Shown: positions 25,498 to 34,618 of the stretch, in pieces
Layout: each line of letters begins with the position of its first letter
Numbering within the stretch: the stretch's first letter is position 1
NCBI RefSeq assembly: GCF_000214375.1
Contig: NC_015578.1
Location: 558,001 to 622,000 of the forward strand
Reading direction: 5' to 3'
Origin: Treponema primitia ZAS-2
Lineage (GTDB): Bacteria > Spirochaetota > Spirochaetia > Treponematales > Breznakiellaceae
DNA length: 64,000 nucleotides
Notes under the pieces: model-generated
The model's database searches: none
What the model saw: only the letters and a program-made list of their open reading frames with translations
Told to the model about the DNA's origin: nothing
Position numbers and translations under genes: made by a program

Positions 25498-26646
25498 CTA
25501 TTCCTTCACCGCTTCTGTCCCGCCCCGCAGGCTGGAACGGGCTGCTTCCGCATTGGCCCGTTTGCGCCAGGCATGGATGACCAGCGCCAGGGCAATGATC
25601 GCGTAACTAAAGGCGTCCCTGAAATATTCACCGATCTGGGCGTCCCCGAAGAGGTTGGTCCCTGCACGGGGCACCACAATATACATGAGGTGGAGCAGCA
25701 TGGTTCCGATAAACACATTTGGTATGCTTGCCTTGGACACCGATGCGCCCCCCACGAGGATCGCTGCGGCGGCGAAAAACCCGGTCTGTTGATGGGCGTT
25801 GTAGGTGGCAATGTTCCCCATGTTCTGTAAAAAGATGATCTGTCCCAGGCTTGCGAGGATCGTGGAAATGACAATCGCCAGGATCCGGGTGCGGTCCACG
25901 GGTATCCCCGCCGCATGGGCAACCGCCTGATTTTGCCCTACCGCCCGCATATCGTGGCCCAGCTTTGTTTTCCTGAACCAGATAATAAAGAGGCAGAGAA
26001 GGCCGATCACGATGTAATTGGCCACAGGAACTGAAATGGCCCCGATTTTAAGGGGAATGAATTTGTCCAGGGACTGGCGTACCGCATCAAGGTTCAGGGT
26101 GTTGCGTATTCCATAGCCCCGGGAAAGGATGATCGTCGGCGAATGTATGGGTATAAGGGCGGTCCACCTGTCCAGGACCTTTGCGGTCCAGATGGAAGGC
26201 TGCCCCATAAGATAGAGGACGATGAACTGATAGAAGCCGTCCATAAAGAAACCCAGCACATAGCCGGTAACCATTTCCCGGCCCCTGGCGCGGTTGAGTA
26301 TCTGCCCGGCGATCCAGCCGAGGATTGCCGCAATGGGGATGGCGATTAGGCTTGCAAAGAGCAGCCCTGTAACCCCCACAATGTTCCAGTCCACCACGAA
26401 GATGAGGCCGATCTGTCCCGCCATGGCGCCCAGGACCATGCCGAAGTTTATCCCCATTCCCGCCATGATGGGGAGGAGTAGGCTGAATACCAGGAAGCAG
26501 TTCCGCCCTATACGGGTCAGTATTTCCTGCACAATCGATGTGAGGGGGAGCCCTGAAATGGGAATTGCCCCCAGGGTGATGATCACAAAGATTAGAACTA
26601 CTGCGTTATCAGCCAGAAAGCTCTGTAACTTAAAATTCTGCTTCAT
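25498..26646 (-). CDS. ABC transporter permease (nucleoside/ribose type), second
   Basis: The 382-aa polytopic inner-membrane protein of the BPD_transp_2 (RbsC/YufQ-like) family has about nine or ten hydrophobic helices, with the ALGMAGQ-like GMVLGAMAGQ and the late AILVGGASVSKA block of this family. I start it at ATG 26646 (MKQNFKLQ), where ATGA overlaps the stop of the preceding permease by 4 bp; a longer frame upstream is out of register with that gene and rejected. It pairs with the permease at 26643-27725. Confidence 0.88.
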   Translation of the reverse strand: MKQNFKLQSFLADNAVVLIFVIITLGAIPISGLPLTSIVQEILTRIGRNCFLVFSLLLPIMAGMGINFGMVLGAMAGQIGLIFVVDWNIVGVTGLLFASLIAIPIAAILGWIAGQILNRARGREMVTGYVLGFFMDGFYQFIVLYLMGQPSIWTAKVLDRWTALIPIHSPTIILSRGYGIRNTLNLDAVRQSLDKFIPLKIGAISVPVANYIVIGLLCLFIIWFRKTKLGHDMRAVGQNQAVAHAAGIPVDRTRILAIVISTILASLGQIIFLQNMGNIATYNAHQQTGFFAAAAILVGGASVSKASIPNVFIGTMLLHLMYIVVPRAGTNLFGDAQIGEYFRDAFSYAIIALALVIHAWRKRANAEAARSSLRGGTEAVKE

Positions 26647-27725
26647 TTGGTCACCTTCGTTTTCCGGGTCAGGGCATAGATGATCATCCCGTTGGAGATG
26701 AGAATCCGGATAACCTCGGACATATCGGTTTGCAGTACATTGTTGATTACCGAGGGGGTCATGGTGAGGATGCTCTGAAAGAGGAAGGTCCCCACCACCA
26801 CATTGAGGATGCTGGCCTTGTTTACCGATGCGCCCCCCAGAAGTATGGCCGCCACAGCGGGGAAGGCCATGTAAAGGGGCGCCTGGTAGAGCTGTATAAA
26901 ACCGAAGCCCTGCTGGTAGGTGAGTATGCCGATGGCGCCGTATATTGACGAAATCACTACCCCGATAATCCGGCAATGGTTTACCGAAACGCCCCCTGCC
27001 CTGGCAAAGTCCGGATTTGATCCCACTGCGGTGAGGGCGGTTCCGGTACGGCTCCGCATAAAAAGCCACATGATAAAGGCCATAAGGATAAAGAAGAGGA
27101 TCGCCCCGGTGGGGAATTCAAAATAGGGCCCTATTTTTATTACAAGAAAATTGTTGAGCACCCGTGACCAGTACCCGTCCAGGGTGATGGTGGTCCGCAG
27201 CCCCTTCCCGGTATAGCCCCAGACCATGGTGGGGTTGGTGTAGGGGAGGATGAGCCACATGATCGCCATAAAAGTAACAATAGAAAAGCCCACATACATG
27301 GCGATGGTCATTTCTTCGCCTTTAACCTTGTTGAGGAGGAGCCCGTAGAGCCAGCCTAAGATGAGCGCAAAGGGCATGCTGAAAAGGATCGCCATAAGGA
27401 AACCCAGGGCGCCGGTAAATTCGCACTGCATGGCAAGGGTGGAACCCAAAAGGCCCGCCACTATCCCTACCGGGAGGCCGAAGTTGAGCCCCGCCCCGGA
27501 CTGCATCATGGGGACCATGGCCAGTACCATTACCCCGTTCTGGCCGAAGCGGACCAGCACATCTTTTATAGAGCTGTCCGCATTGACACCTACAAAGGGG
27601 GCGGCAATGAAAAGGGCTACCACAAAGAAAAAGATGATAAGCCGGGGCCATCCGAAGTCGGTAATAAATTCCCGTACCTTGCCGCTGAAATCGTTTTGGC
27701 TGTTTTTTTCGCTGATGTCGCTCAT
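26643..27725 (-). CDS. ABC transporter permease (nucleoside/ribose type), first
   Basis: The 360-aa BPD_transp_2 family permease has a cytoplasmic N-terminus of about 30 residues, then about nine helices. The family blocks GLNFGLPVGIVAGLLG and AILLGGASVNKASI are present. It overlaps the ATPase stop by 4 bp and the second permease start by 4 bp, a tight translational coupling typical of transporter subunits expected in fixed ratio. Confidence 0.88.
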   Translation of the reverse strand: MSDISEKNSQNDFSGKVREFITDFGWPRLIIFFFVVALFIAAPFVGVNADSSIKDVLVRFGQNGVMVLAMVPMMQSGAGLNFGLPVGIVAGLLGSTLAMQCEFTGALGFLMAILFSMPFALILGWLYGLLLNKVKGEEMTIAMYVGFSIVTFMAIMWLILPYTNPTMVWGYTGKGLRTTITLDGYWSRVLNNFLVIKIGPYFEFPTGAILFFILMAFIMWLFMRSRTGTALTAVGSNPDFARAGGVSVNHCRIIGVVISSIYGAIGILTYQQGFGFIQLYQAPLYMAFPAVAAILLGGASVNKASILNVVVGTFLFQSILTMTPSVINNVLQTDMSEVIRILISNGMIIYALTRKTKVTK

Positions 27726-29314
27726 ACTTTTTCCCCCGCCCTTCCGGCCATAAGAAGCCCAAATTCGGTAATCGGGGCATCCGGTTCCAGGATGCCGGCG
27801 ATCCGGCCTTCATCCACAATGGCGATGCGGTCGCAGATGGAGCGGAGTTCCTCCAGTTCGCTGGAAATCATTATGATGGTGGTTCCCCTGTTCCGGTTAT
27901 AATCGGAAAGGGTGTCCAGGACTATTTTTTTTGCCCCTACGTCGATACCCCTGGTGGGCTCGGATACAAAAAGCAGTTTTGGGTTCAGGGCAAAGGCCTT
28001 GGACAAACAGACCTTCTGCTGGTTTCCTCCGGAAAGTTCCTTGGCAGGCTGCTTGCTGGAGGTACATTTGATTTCCAATTTGCTGATATAGTCCTCAGCC
28101 AAAAGCCGCATGGCCTTTTCATTCCGTAGGTGGAAGAGGCCGCCGAAAAAGGATTTCAGGTACTGCCCCTTGATCTGCATGGCCCCAAAGGCAATGTTCC
28201 AGTCCAGGCTTTCATCCAAAAGCAGCCCCACCCCCCGGCGGTCTTCGGAGACAAAGGCGGCGCCAGCGTCCAGGACCTGACGGGGGCTGCCCAGGGGCAG
28301 TTCGGCGCCGTCCATCCAGGAGCGGCCTCCGGCGGCATAGAGGCCCATGATGCCGTTGGGGATCCCCAGTTTGCCCTGACCGGCTAGTCCGCCTATGCCG
28401 AAAATTTCCCCTTTTTTGACTGAAAAGGAAACGTCCCTGACGGTTTCCCCGGGCATGTCCACCCAGAGCTGTTCCACCCGGAAGGCTTCCCCTTCCAGCC
28501 GCCGTTTTTCATGGTTGCCGCCCCGGACCGACACTTCCCGCCCCACCATCCAAGTGGTGATTTCCGGTACGGTAACGTTTTTATTTTCAGTGTTCCGGAC
28601 CACATTCCCGTCCCGGAGAACCACAATGCGGTCGCATAATTCCGTTACCTCCCGGAGGCGGTGTGAAATGAAGATGATGGCGATCCCCTCTCCGGCCAGC
28701 CGTTTCAGGGCCCCCAGGAGTATCTCCGCCTCCCCTTCGGTAAGGACCGCGGTAGGCTCGTCCAGTACCAGGAGCCGGACCTGATCCCGGTCGATTTCCC
28801 GGGCTATCTCGGTAAACTGTTTATGGGCTACGGGCATTTCGGAGACCACCGTTTCCGGGGAGATGGTAACCCCCAGCTTGGCTATGGTCCTGGTGGCCCG
28901 CTCCTGCATTACTTCCCGTTTCAGTGTGGCAAGCCGCTCCCCGAAAACTTCTACCGCTGGGTTTTGTTTCAGCGGTTCCCGGTTGAGCATGATGTTTTCA
29001 CAGGCGGTAAAACCGGGTATCAGAGAAAATTCCTGGTGGACCATGCCGATCCCCGCATCCAGGGCGTCGAAGGGGCTTTTGAATGATATGGGTTTTCCGT
29101 CTATATGAATCTGGCCGCTGTATCCCCCGGTTTCGATGATATCGGACATACCAAAGAGGATGTGCATGAGGGTCGTTTTGCCTGCGCCGTTCTCCCCCAC
29201 CAGGCCGAGAATCTCACCCCTTTCCAGGGAAAAATTAATCCCCGAAAGGACCGTGGTCCCGTAAAAGCTTTTTGCAATATTTTCCAGTCTTAACAAGGGA
29301 ACATCATTGGCCAT
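27722..29314 (-). CDS. ABC transporter ATPase with two nucleotide-binding domains (RbsA/YufO type)
   Basis: The 530-aa protein has a first domain with Walker A GENGAGKTT (about 39-47) and Walker B LLVLDEP. A second domain has GLAGQGK-type Walker A and the signature LSGGNQQKV, then VSEPTRGIDVGAKK. The first domain's signature is degenerate (VAHKQFTEIAREI instead of LSVGQ...), as in many members. It energises the two permeases downstream. The substrate class (purine nucleoside, ribose or related) is inferred from the family only. Confidence 0.9.
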   Translation of the reverse strand: MANDVPLLRLENIAKSFYGTTVLSGINFSLERGEILGLVGENGAGKTTLMHILFGMSDIIETGGYSGQIHIDGKPISFKSPFDALDAGIGMVHQEFSLIPGFTACENIMLNREPLKQNPAVEVFGERLATLKREVMQERATRTIAKLGVTISPETVVSEMPVAHKQFTEIAREIDRDQVRLLVLDEPTAVLTEGEAEILLGALKRLAGEGIAIIFISHRLREVTELCDRIVVLRDGNVVRNTENKNVTVPEITTWMVGREVSVRGGNHEKRRLEGEAFRVEQLWVDMPGETVRDVSFSVKKGEIFGIGGLAGQGKLGIPNGIMGLYAAGGRSWMDGAELPLGSPRQVLDAGAAFVSEDRRGVGLLLDESLDWNIAFGAMQIKGQYLKSFFGGLFHLRNEKAMRLLAEDYISKLEIKCTSSKQPAKELSGGNQQKVCLSKAFALNPKLLFVSEPTRGIDVGAKKIVLDTLSDYNRNRGTTIIMISSELEELRSICDRIAIVDEGRIAGILEPDAPITEFGLLMAGRAGEKV

Positions 29315-29337
29315 CGCATTTCCTTGAACAAAGCTAA

Positions 29338-29359
29338 GGGAGTGGGCAAGCCCACCCCC
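29338..29359. terminator. Intercistronic hairpin between binding protein and ATPase
   Basis: On the minus strand, GTGGGCTTGCCCAC within flanking G- and C-runs forms a stem of about 8 bp right after the binding-protein stop (29382) and before the ATPase start (29314). There is no T-run. Such hairpins often let binding-protein mRNA outlast the rest of an ABC operon. Confidence 0.5.
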
Positions 29360-29381
29360 TCTTAAAACGTCTCAATGAAAA

Positions 29382-30611
29382 TTAATTAGGTCTCTGGAAC
29401 GTGATGTTGTAATATTTCTCAGGAACCACTACTTCGGTGGCCTTCATGTAACCTTTGCCGAACATGTAGGTATCCATGTAAACCAGTATCTGGTTGCGGG
29501 CCCGCACACCGGTGGCGGCGTCCTGATAGTAGTTGCCCTTCCATTCCGCACCGGGTGTAGCTTCTCCCAGAGCGGCGAAAAGGTCGTCCCGGCTGTCAAC
29601 TTTGGCTTTTCCATCCAGGATACGTTTGGCAAATTCGCCGAGCCCCACGCTGACGGAGAAACCGTAGGAATAGGCCCAGGTACCGAAACGTCCGGAGCCG
29701 CCCTTATCGACCACCGCCTGTTCAACTTTTTTGAGGATCGCGGGGAAGTCCCCTTTTTCGGCAGAGAGGTCAATTCCCAGAGCACCCGGATAGCCCATGA
29801 TGGGGGCGGGGAGGGACGCTTCGGGGAAAAAGCCGCCGTACTGCATAAGCTGGCGGATAAGGGGTTCCGTATGGGCATCATTGGTACAGAAGAACGCCGA
29901 GTTTTTGCCGTACTGGGCTACCCACTGGGGGGTCTGTTCCAGGATGTACTGCTGTGCGCCAGCGATTCCCACATCAGAGGTGGGGTCCGGGGCGGTAACA
30001 AATACAAACTTGATCCCCAAATCCTTACAGGCTTCTTCAAAAATCTGCCGGCGGAGTCCCAGGGTCTGGGAGGACATGTGCCGGGGGAAGCTGATGTGTA
30101 CAAAGGTATCGCAGCCGAGTTCTTTGGCAATCCAGGGAATGGTATAGCCCCTGGAAATAAAGTCCGCATTAATGGCGAGATCCGCGACCCGTTGAATGAT
30201 AAGGGGGTCTTCCTGGGGCTGACCGGTGAAAAGCAGGATGTCCGGGCGTTTCTCCTTGATCCGGCGGAAAGCTTCCGCAGTACCGGATACGCCCTGGTTC
30301 ATGATAATAGCCTTCATCAGGGGATCATCCGCCAGGGTCACCATCTGGGTAATCAGGGTTTCCTGCTGGGCCATGAAGTTATCCGGGTAGGTAACATGCT
30401 GGATAATACCGCCATTGGCTACTGACCCGTAACGGCGGATCAGTTCCTCGGCGCCCCGCAAATCGTCATCGGACTGGGAAACCGTCCCTGTCATAATGCC
30501 GATGTGATAGGCAGGGGCCGCCTGGCCCGAATCGGGCTGTTTTGCGCCGTTTGCAAAGACCATTGCGCTGCCCAGTATCAGTGTCAGGGCAATTAAACTC
30601 AGTTTTTTCAT
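29382..30611 (-). CDS. DUF3798-type periplasmic substrate-binding protein (copy 2)
   Basis: The 409-aa exported protein begins with signal peptide MKKLSLIALTLILGSAMVFA; with no lipobox Cys it is probably soluble in the periplasm. The mature part reads AYHIGIMTGTVSQSDDDLRGA, then FTGQPQEDPLIIQ and DTFVHISFPRHMS, the pattern of the DUF3798 binding-protein-like family. The ATG at 30611 is chosen because GGAGG precedes it; the in-frame TTG at 30623 lies over that ribosome site. It is the closest gene to the ATPase and permeases and should be the receptor for the importer. The ligand is unknown. Confidence 0.85.
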   Translation of the reverse strand: MKKLSLIALTLILGSAMVFANGAKQPDSGQAAPAYHIGIMTGTVSQSDDDLRGAEELIRRYGSVANGGIIQHVTYPDNFMAQQETLITQMVTLADDPLMKAIIMNQGVSGTAEAFRRIKEKRPDILLFTGQPQEDPLIIQRVADLAINADFISRGYTIPWIAKELGCDTFVHISFPRHMSSQTLGLRRQIFEEACKDLGIKFVFVTAPDPTSDVGIAGAQQYILEQTPQWVAQYGKNSAFFCTNDAHTEPLIRQLMQYGGFFPEASLPAPIMGYPGALGIDLSAEKGDFPAILKKVEQAVVDKGGSGRFGTWAYSYGFSVSVGLGEFAKRILDGKAKVDSRDDLFAALGEATPGAEWKGNYYQDAATGVRARNQILVYMDTYMFGKGYMKATEVVVPEKYYNITFQRPN

Positions 30612-30654
30612 ACTTTCCTCCAATAAAAATTAACTATACCGGATTTTAAGGCTC

Positions 30655-30664
30655 TTGTATACAA
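30655..30664. promoter_or_regulatory. TTGTATACAA palindrome upstream of binding protein 2
   Basis: A perfect 10-bp palindrome lies 44 bp upstream of the ATG, about 20 bp before a -10-like TATAGT on the minus strand. It is a candidate operator. Confidence 0.35.
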
Positions 30665-30670
30665 TTTGAC

Positions 30671-30706
30671 AAAAAAAAACAGGCGCCCGCAAAATGGAGG
30701 CGCCTG
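30671..30706 (-). terminator. Intrinsic terminator after binding protein 1
   Basis: On the minus strand, CAGGCGCC (30699-30706) pairs with GGCGCCTG (30680-30687) and is followed by nine Ts. It ends, or attenuates, the copy-1 transcript before copy 2. Confidence 0.9.
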
Positions 30707-30726
30707 TATAGTCTTCAGCCCGGCGT

Positions 30727-31947
30727 TTAATTGCCTTGGAACTTTATGTTGTAGTATTTTTCAGGTACTGTCTGTTCTGTGGTGGGAAGGTATCCCTTGC
30801 CCATAATATAGGTGTCCATATAGATGAGAATCTGGTTCCGCGCCCGGATCCCGGTATTGGCGTCCACATAGAAACCGCCGTTCCACTTGGCGCCGGGGGT
30901 AAATTCTCCCAGTGCGGCGTAGAGATCCGCGGTGCTGTCAACTGAAGCTTTCCCGTCCAGGATACGCTTGGCGAATTCGCCGAGTCCCGCAGAGGCGGTG
31001 AACCCGTAAGAGAAGGCCCAGGTGCCGAAACGGCCCGCGCCGCCCTTGTCCACCACGGTCTGTTCCACCTTCTTGAGGATAGCCGGGAAGTTACCCGCCT
31101 CGGTGGAGAGGTCGATCCCCAGGGCACCGGGATAGCCCATCAGGGGGCTGGGAAGATCCGCTTCCACAAACATGCCGCCGTAAACCAGGAGCTGCTTGAG
31201 CAGCGGTTCCGTATGGGCGTCGTTGGTACAGAAGAAGACCGCGTTTTTACCGTACTGGGCAATCCACTGGGGGGTCTGTTCCAGGATGTACTGCTGCGCG
31301 CCGGCCACACCCACATCGGAGGTCGGGTCCGGGGCGGTTACAAACACAAATTTTAAGCCCAGGTCGTTACAGGCCGCCTCGAAGATCTGGCGGCGCAGTC
31401 CCAGGGATTCGTAGCTCATGTGCCGGGGAAAGGAGATATGCACAAAGGTGTCTGCGCCGAGCTGTTTAGCCGCCCAGGGGATGGTATAACCCCGGGAAAT
31501 AAAGTCCGCGCTGACCGCCAGGGTGGCGGACTTCTGGATAACCAGGGGATCCTCGTGGGATTCGCCGGCAAAGAGCAAAATGTCGGGCCGCCGTTCCTTA
31601 ATCCGCCGGAAAGCTTCGGCGGTACCGGGGATTCCCTGGTTTACGACGATGGCCTTTGTCAGGGGATCATCCGCCAAGGTGGTTATCTGGGTGATGGTAG
31701 TTTCCTGCTGGGACATAAAGTTGTCCGGGTAGGTTACGTGCTGGATAATGCCCCCGGAGGACACTGCCCCGTAGCGCCGGATAAGTTCCTCGGCGCCCCG
31801 CAGGTCGTCCTCGGACTGGGAAACCGTACCGGTCATAATGCCGATATGGTAAGCGGCTTTGGCCGCGGGCTCTTTTTTCTGACATCCGGTAAAGACCAGA
31901 ACACCGGTCATTAACAGGGCAAAAATAGCCAAACTAATTTTTTTCAT
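30727..31947 (-). CDS. DUF3798-type substrate-binding lipoprotein (copy 1)
   Basis: The 406-aa paralogue of the gene downstream shares long identical runs (YHIGIMTGTVSQS, DLRGAEELIRRYG, DDAHTEPL-like segments). This copy is a lipoprotein: signal peptide ending VLVFTGCQKK with the lipobox Cys near residue 22. The ATG at 31947 is set by GGAGG; an upstream in-frame ATG overlaps that site. A strong terminator separates it from copy 2, so it can be expressed alone. Two receptors with different anchoring may feed one importer. Confidence 0.85.
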   Translation of the reverse strand: MKKISLAIFALLMTGVLVFTGCQKKEPAAKAAYHIGIMTGTVSQSEDDLRGAEELIRRYGAVSSGGIIQHVTYPDNFMSQQETTITQITTLADDPLTKAIVVNQGIPGTAEAFRRIKERRPDILLFAGESHEDPLVIQKSATLAVSADFISRGYTIPWAAKQLGADTFVHISFPRHMSYESLGLRRQIFEAACNDLGLKFVFVTAPDPTSDVGVAGAQQYILEQTPQWIAQYGKNAVFFCTNDAHTEPLLKQLLVYGGMFVEADLPSPLMGYPGALGIDLSTEAGNFPAILKKVEQTVVDKGGAGRFGTWAFSYGFTASAGLGEFAKRILDGKASVDSTADLYAALGEFTPGAKWNGGFYVDANTGIRARNQILIYMDTYIMGKGYLPTTEQTVPEKYYNIKFQGN

Positions 31948-32017
31948 GTATTCCTCCATAATTTATCAGTTTTTACCCCAATATAGATCGTGTCAATAGA
32001 CCGGGAAACTATCCGGC

Positions 32018-33016
32018 TTACCAGTCTATCCCGGCGGCTTTTCTGAACCGCATCACCGTGGCCGCCGCTATGGGCCGGGCCTTTTCCGCCCCCCGGACCA
32101 GGATGGCGTCCAGCCCTGTGGGATCCGCCAGGATCGCCTCAAAGCGTTCCCGTATGGGGCTAAGTTCCCGGTTTACCACCCGGAAGAGCTCTTCCTTTGC
32201 CTCACCCCAGCCCATGCCGCCTTCCCGGTAGCGCTTGGCCAGACTAGCCTGCTCATCTGCGGTGGCGAAAAGCTTATATAATAGATAGATTTGACTGACT
32301 TCCGGGTCCTTGGGCTCTTCTACGGCCTGAGAATTGGTGACGATCCGCATGATCAGCTTGCGGAGCTCCTTTTCCGGGGCAAAGAGGGGGATGGTGTTGC
32401 CGTAACTTTTGCTCATTTTGCGGCCGTCCAGGCCGGGGATCACCGCCACCGACTCCTGGACCGCTGCCTGGGGAATCTTCAGTACCTGCTGCTTGTAGTT
32501 GGCGTTCACCGCCTGGGCTATGTCCTGGGCCATTTCGATGTGCTGGACCTGGTCTTTCCCCACGGGAACCACGTCGGAATTAAAGAGAATGATATCCGCC
32601 GCCATGAGTACCGGATAGGTAAAGAGCCCCATGTTGACCCCTGCATCAGGATCCTCCCCCTTTTCGGTGTTATCAGCCACGAAGGCCTTGTAGGCGTGGG
32701 CCCGGTTCATCAACCCCTTGCTGGTGAAGGCCATGAGCTGGGTGGCAAGCTCGAAGGTTTCGGGGATGGAACTTTGGCGGTAAAAGATGACCTCTTCCGG
32801 GTCCAGTCCGGCGGCCAGCCACCCCGCGGCAACCTGCCGGATCAGGGCGGAAAGTTCCTTAGGGTCCTTCATGGTGTTCAGGGCGTGGTAGTCGGCGATA
32901 AAGTACCGGGAGTCGTATTCCTTGGCCAGTTCCAGGGCGGGCTTGATGGCCCCAAAGTAGTTGCCCACGTGGAGTATCCCGGTGGGCTTGATTCCGGTGA
33001 GAGATATCTTTTTCAT
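32018..33016 (-). CDS. trpS: Tryptophanyl-tRNA synthetase
   Basis: This 332-aa class I aminoacyl-tRNA synthetase attaches tryptophan to tRNA-Trp. The HIGH-like motif is HVGN (about 17-20) after TGIKPTGILH, and KMSKS lies near residue 203 (GRKMSKSYGN). The length fits bacterial TrpRS. The ATG at 33016 is preceded by AAGGG. It lies 70 bp before the DUF3798 lipoprotein gene in the same direction but is probably a separate unit. Confidence 0.95.
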   Translation of the reverse strand: MKKISLTGIKPTGILHVGNYFGAIKPALELAKEYDSRYFIADYHALNTMKDPKELSALIRQVAAGWLAAGLDPEEVIFYRQSSIPETFELATQLMAFTSKGLMNRAHAYKAFVADNTEKGEDPDAGVNMGLFTYPVLMAADIILFNSDVVPVGKDQVQHIEMAQDIAQAVNANYKQQVLKIPQAAVQESVAVIPGLDGRKMSKSYGNTIPLFAPEKELRKLIMRIVTNSQAVEEPKDPEVSQIYLLYKLFATADEQASLAKRYREGGMGWGEAKEELFRVVNRELSPIRERFEAILADPTGLDAILVRGAEKARPIAAATVMRFRKAAGIDW

Positions 33017-33125
33017 TCCCTTAATTTACCCGGAAAAGAAAGGGGCGTAAAGGGTAATGAGTTGCCTCATTGCTTCATAGTAAAGTACCCCCGAAAAAGC
33101 TTTCCGCCCTTCGGGGGCGTTCTCC

Positions 33126-34427
33126 CTAATAGTTAATCGATCTAAGCGTCAGTTTACCGCTTGCGGTTCCGCCACTGTCCTTGGCGGCAAAATAGATGTT
33201 CCCGTGAGAATCCTTCAAAGTTCTCAAGGTCCGTACCCTGCTGGGCTGATTGTCCTGGACTATGAACGGGACTGCTGCGCTGCCATCGGATGGCGGGTTT
33301 TTGAATATCAGGGTAATGCCCGGATCGGCCCTGTCAGGCTCATTAGGACTGTGGCCCCCGGTTAGGACAAAATACGTATCACCCTTATTGCTTTCCTTTT
33401 CAATCATCCAGGCGCTCAGGTAAGTAACGGCGGGGCCGGTATGCGCCGGGTAACTAAACAGGAGCGTTCTGGCGGCATCCCCCTGGCTGGCATTGGCAAG
33501 GTTCACCTTGTACACCCCGCCGCCGGTCCAACTGGCAAAGTAGGCGGTATCGGGGTTCTCAGGGTCAAACTGAAGGGCCCGCACGGTTCCTGAAACGCCG
33601 GTAGCCGGGTTTGGCACAGAAATGGAGCCCCCTGCTGTTGGCGCAGCTGCACCGGCGCCCCATTTCCAGACCTTGACCACCCCGGTGTTTTTAGACTCAA
33701 TAACATATCTGTCGTTGTACTTTATCCAGTGGGTGGAAACCCCATCAAGGGTACCGGACTTGGTAATTCCCAGGGTTTCGGGATTGATCTGATAAACACC
33801 GGTCCCGACCGGCCCGAGGCCCGCCACAAGATAATTGCCCTTGGCGGCGATTGCTATGGTACCATCAGCGGGAGCGCCGTCGGCGCTGACATTGGTCTTA
33901 CCAACCGGTTTATTGCCCTGTATGTCATAGACATAAATGTAGATTGTTGTACCCTCCACACTTCCTATGGCCAGATACTCATCGGTCAAAGCAACTGAAG
34001 CAAAACCATCGTGGGTAAAAGCGGTGCCCTCAAAGTCAAATGTCTTTATAGGCTGCCCCAGGCTTTGGTTGTAAATATGAATTTTCCTGCTCCCCGCCGC
34101 ATCCCCAATAGGGGTAACAATCGCCAGGGTCCCCTTATTTGAAGTTACAAACTGGGCATTGACCGGAAGCTCCGCCGTATTAAGCGGCTGATCGGGATTA
34201 TCAACGCTCAGGGCATTCAGCCTGGTACCGTTCACATAGGCAAGGCTGGCTGAGTTTATCCTGGAAATGCTGGCGCCGGAAAGGGCATCCAAGGTCTTAA
34301 CCAGGCTCGTGGAAGGGGGCGTATAAGCCGGAGCTTTCGGAACTTCCGCCGCTTTACCTGTAAGGCATCCCGCAAGCAATGTCACGCCGAGGAGCGTAGG
34401 ACCCCATTGTAGCTGTTTTAGTATCAT
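33126..34427 (-). CDS. Lipoprotein with beta-propeller-like repeats, unknown function
   Basis: The 433-aa protein has a signal peptide with lipobox LLAGC (Cys about 21), then a long beta-rich domain with repeating short blocks (LAIVTPIGDAAGSRKIHIY, YLAIGSVEGTTIYIYVYD, YFASWTGGGVYKVNL) as in WD40- or PQQ-like propellers. AGGAGG precedes the ATG. It is probably on the periplasmic side of a membrane. It is a single gene and I do not recognise a specific family. Confidence 0.7.
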   Translation of the reverse strand: MILKQLQWGPTLLGVTLLAGCLTGKAAEVPKAPAYTPPSTSLVKTLDALSGASISRINSASLAYVNGTRLNALSVDNPDQPLNTAELPVNAQFVTSNKGTLAIVTPIGDAAGSRKIHIYNQSLGQPIKTFDFEGTAFTHDGFASVALTDEYLAIGSVEGTTIYIYVYDIQGNKPVGKTNVSADGAPADGTIAIAAKGNYLVAGLGPVGTGVYQINPETLGITKSGTLDGVSTHWIKYNDRYVIESKNTGVVKVWKWGAGAAAPTAGGSISVPNPATGVSGTVRALQFDPENPDTAYFASWTGGGVYKVNLANASQGDAARTLLFSYPAHTGPAVTYLSAWMIEKESNKGDTYFVLTGGHSPNEPDRADPGITLIFKNPPSDGSAAVPFIVQDNQPSRVRTLRTLKDSHGNIYFAAKDSGGTASGKLTLRSINY

Positions 34428-34531
34428 AAAACCTCCTGAAAATTGCTGTTATGGCAGCCAATAAAGTTAGCTATTCATAACTTATATATACCCTATAGCG
34501 CAATGGAGTTTTAGTCAACTAACAAAAGTTT

Positions 34532-34544
34532 GGTGCCAGGCACC
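34532..34544. repeat. GGTGCCAGGCACC palindrome
   Basis: The 13-bp palindrome is related in form to GGTGACAGTCACC. An AT-rich inverted repeat tttataag/cttataaa (34547-34554 and 34561-34568) follows directly. A near-copy lies at 52537. Confidence 0.75.
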
Positions 34545-34582
34545 GTTTTATAAGATATAACTTATAAATATTGAATTTCTGC

Positions 34583-34611
34583 TTGTTTTTCAGTTATAGT
34601 TGATGTATAAT
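34583..34611 (+). promoter_or_regulatory. Promoter of the AAA/DUF4143 gene, leaderless geometry
   Basis: TTGTTT (34583-34588), 17 nt, TATAAT (34606-34611), 7 nt, ATG at 34619. The predicted start of transcription coincides with the start codon. Confidence 0.7.
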
Positions 34612-34618
34612 CAAATAT

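Noticed and set aside
26647-27069. Upstream extension of the second permease frame
   Set aside because: It lies out of frame within the first permease gene; the ATGA overlap at 26643-26646 gives the natural start.
33088-33117. CCCCCGAA/TTCGGGGG hairpin near trpS, considered as a terminator
   Set aside because: The loop is 14 nt and no T-run follows on either strand, so it is left unassigned.
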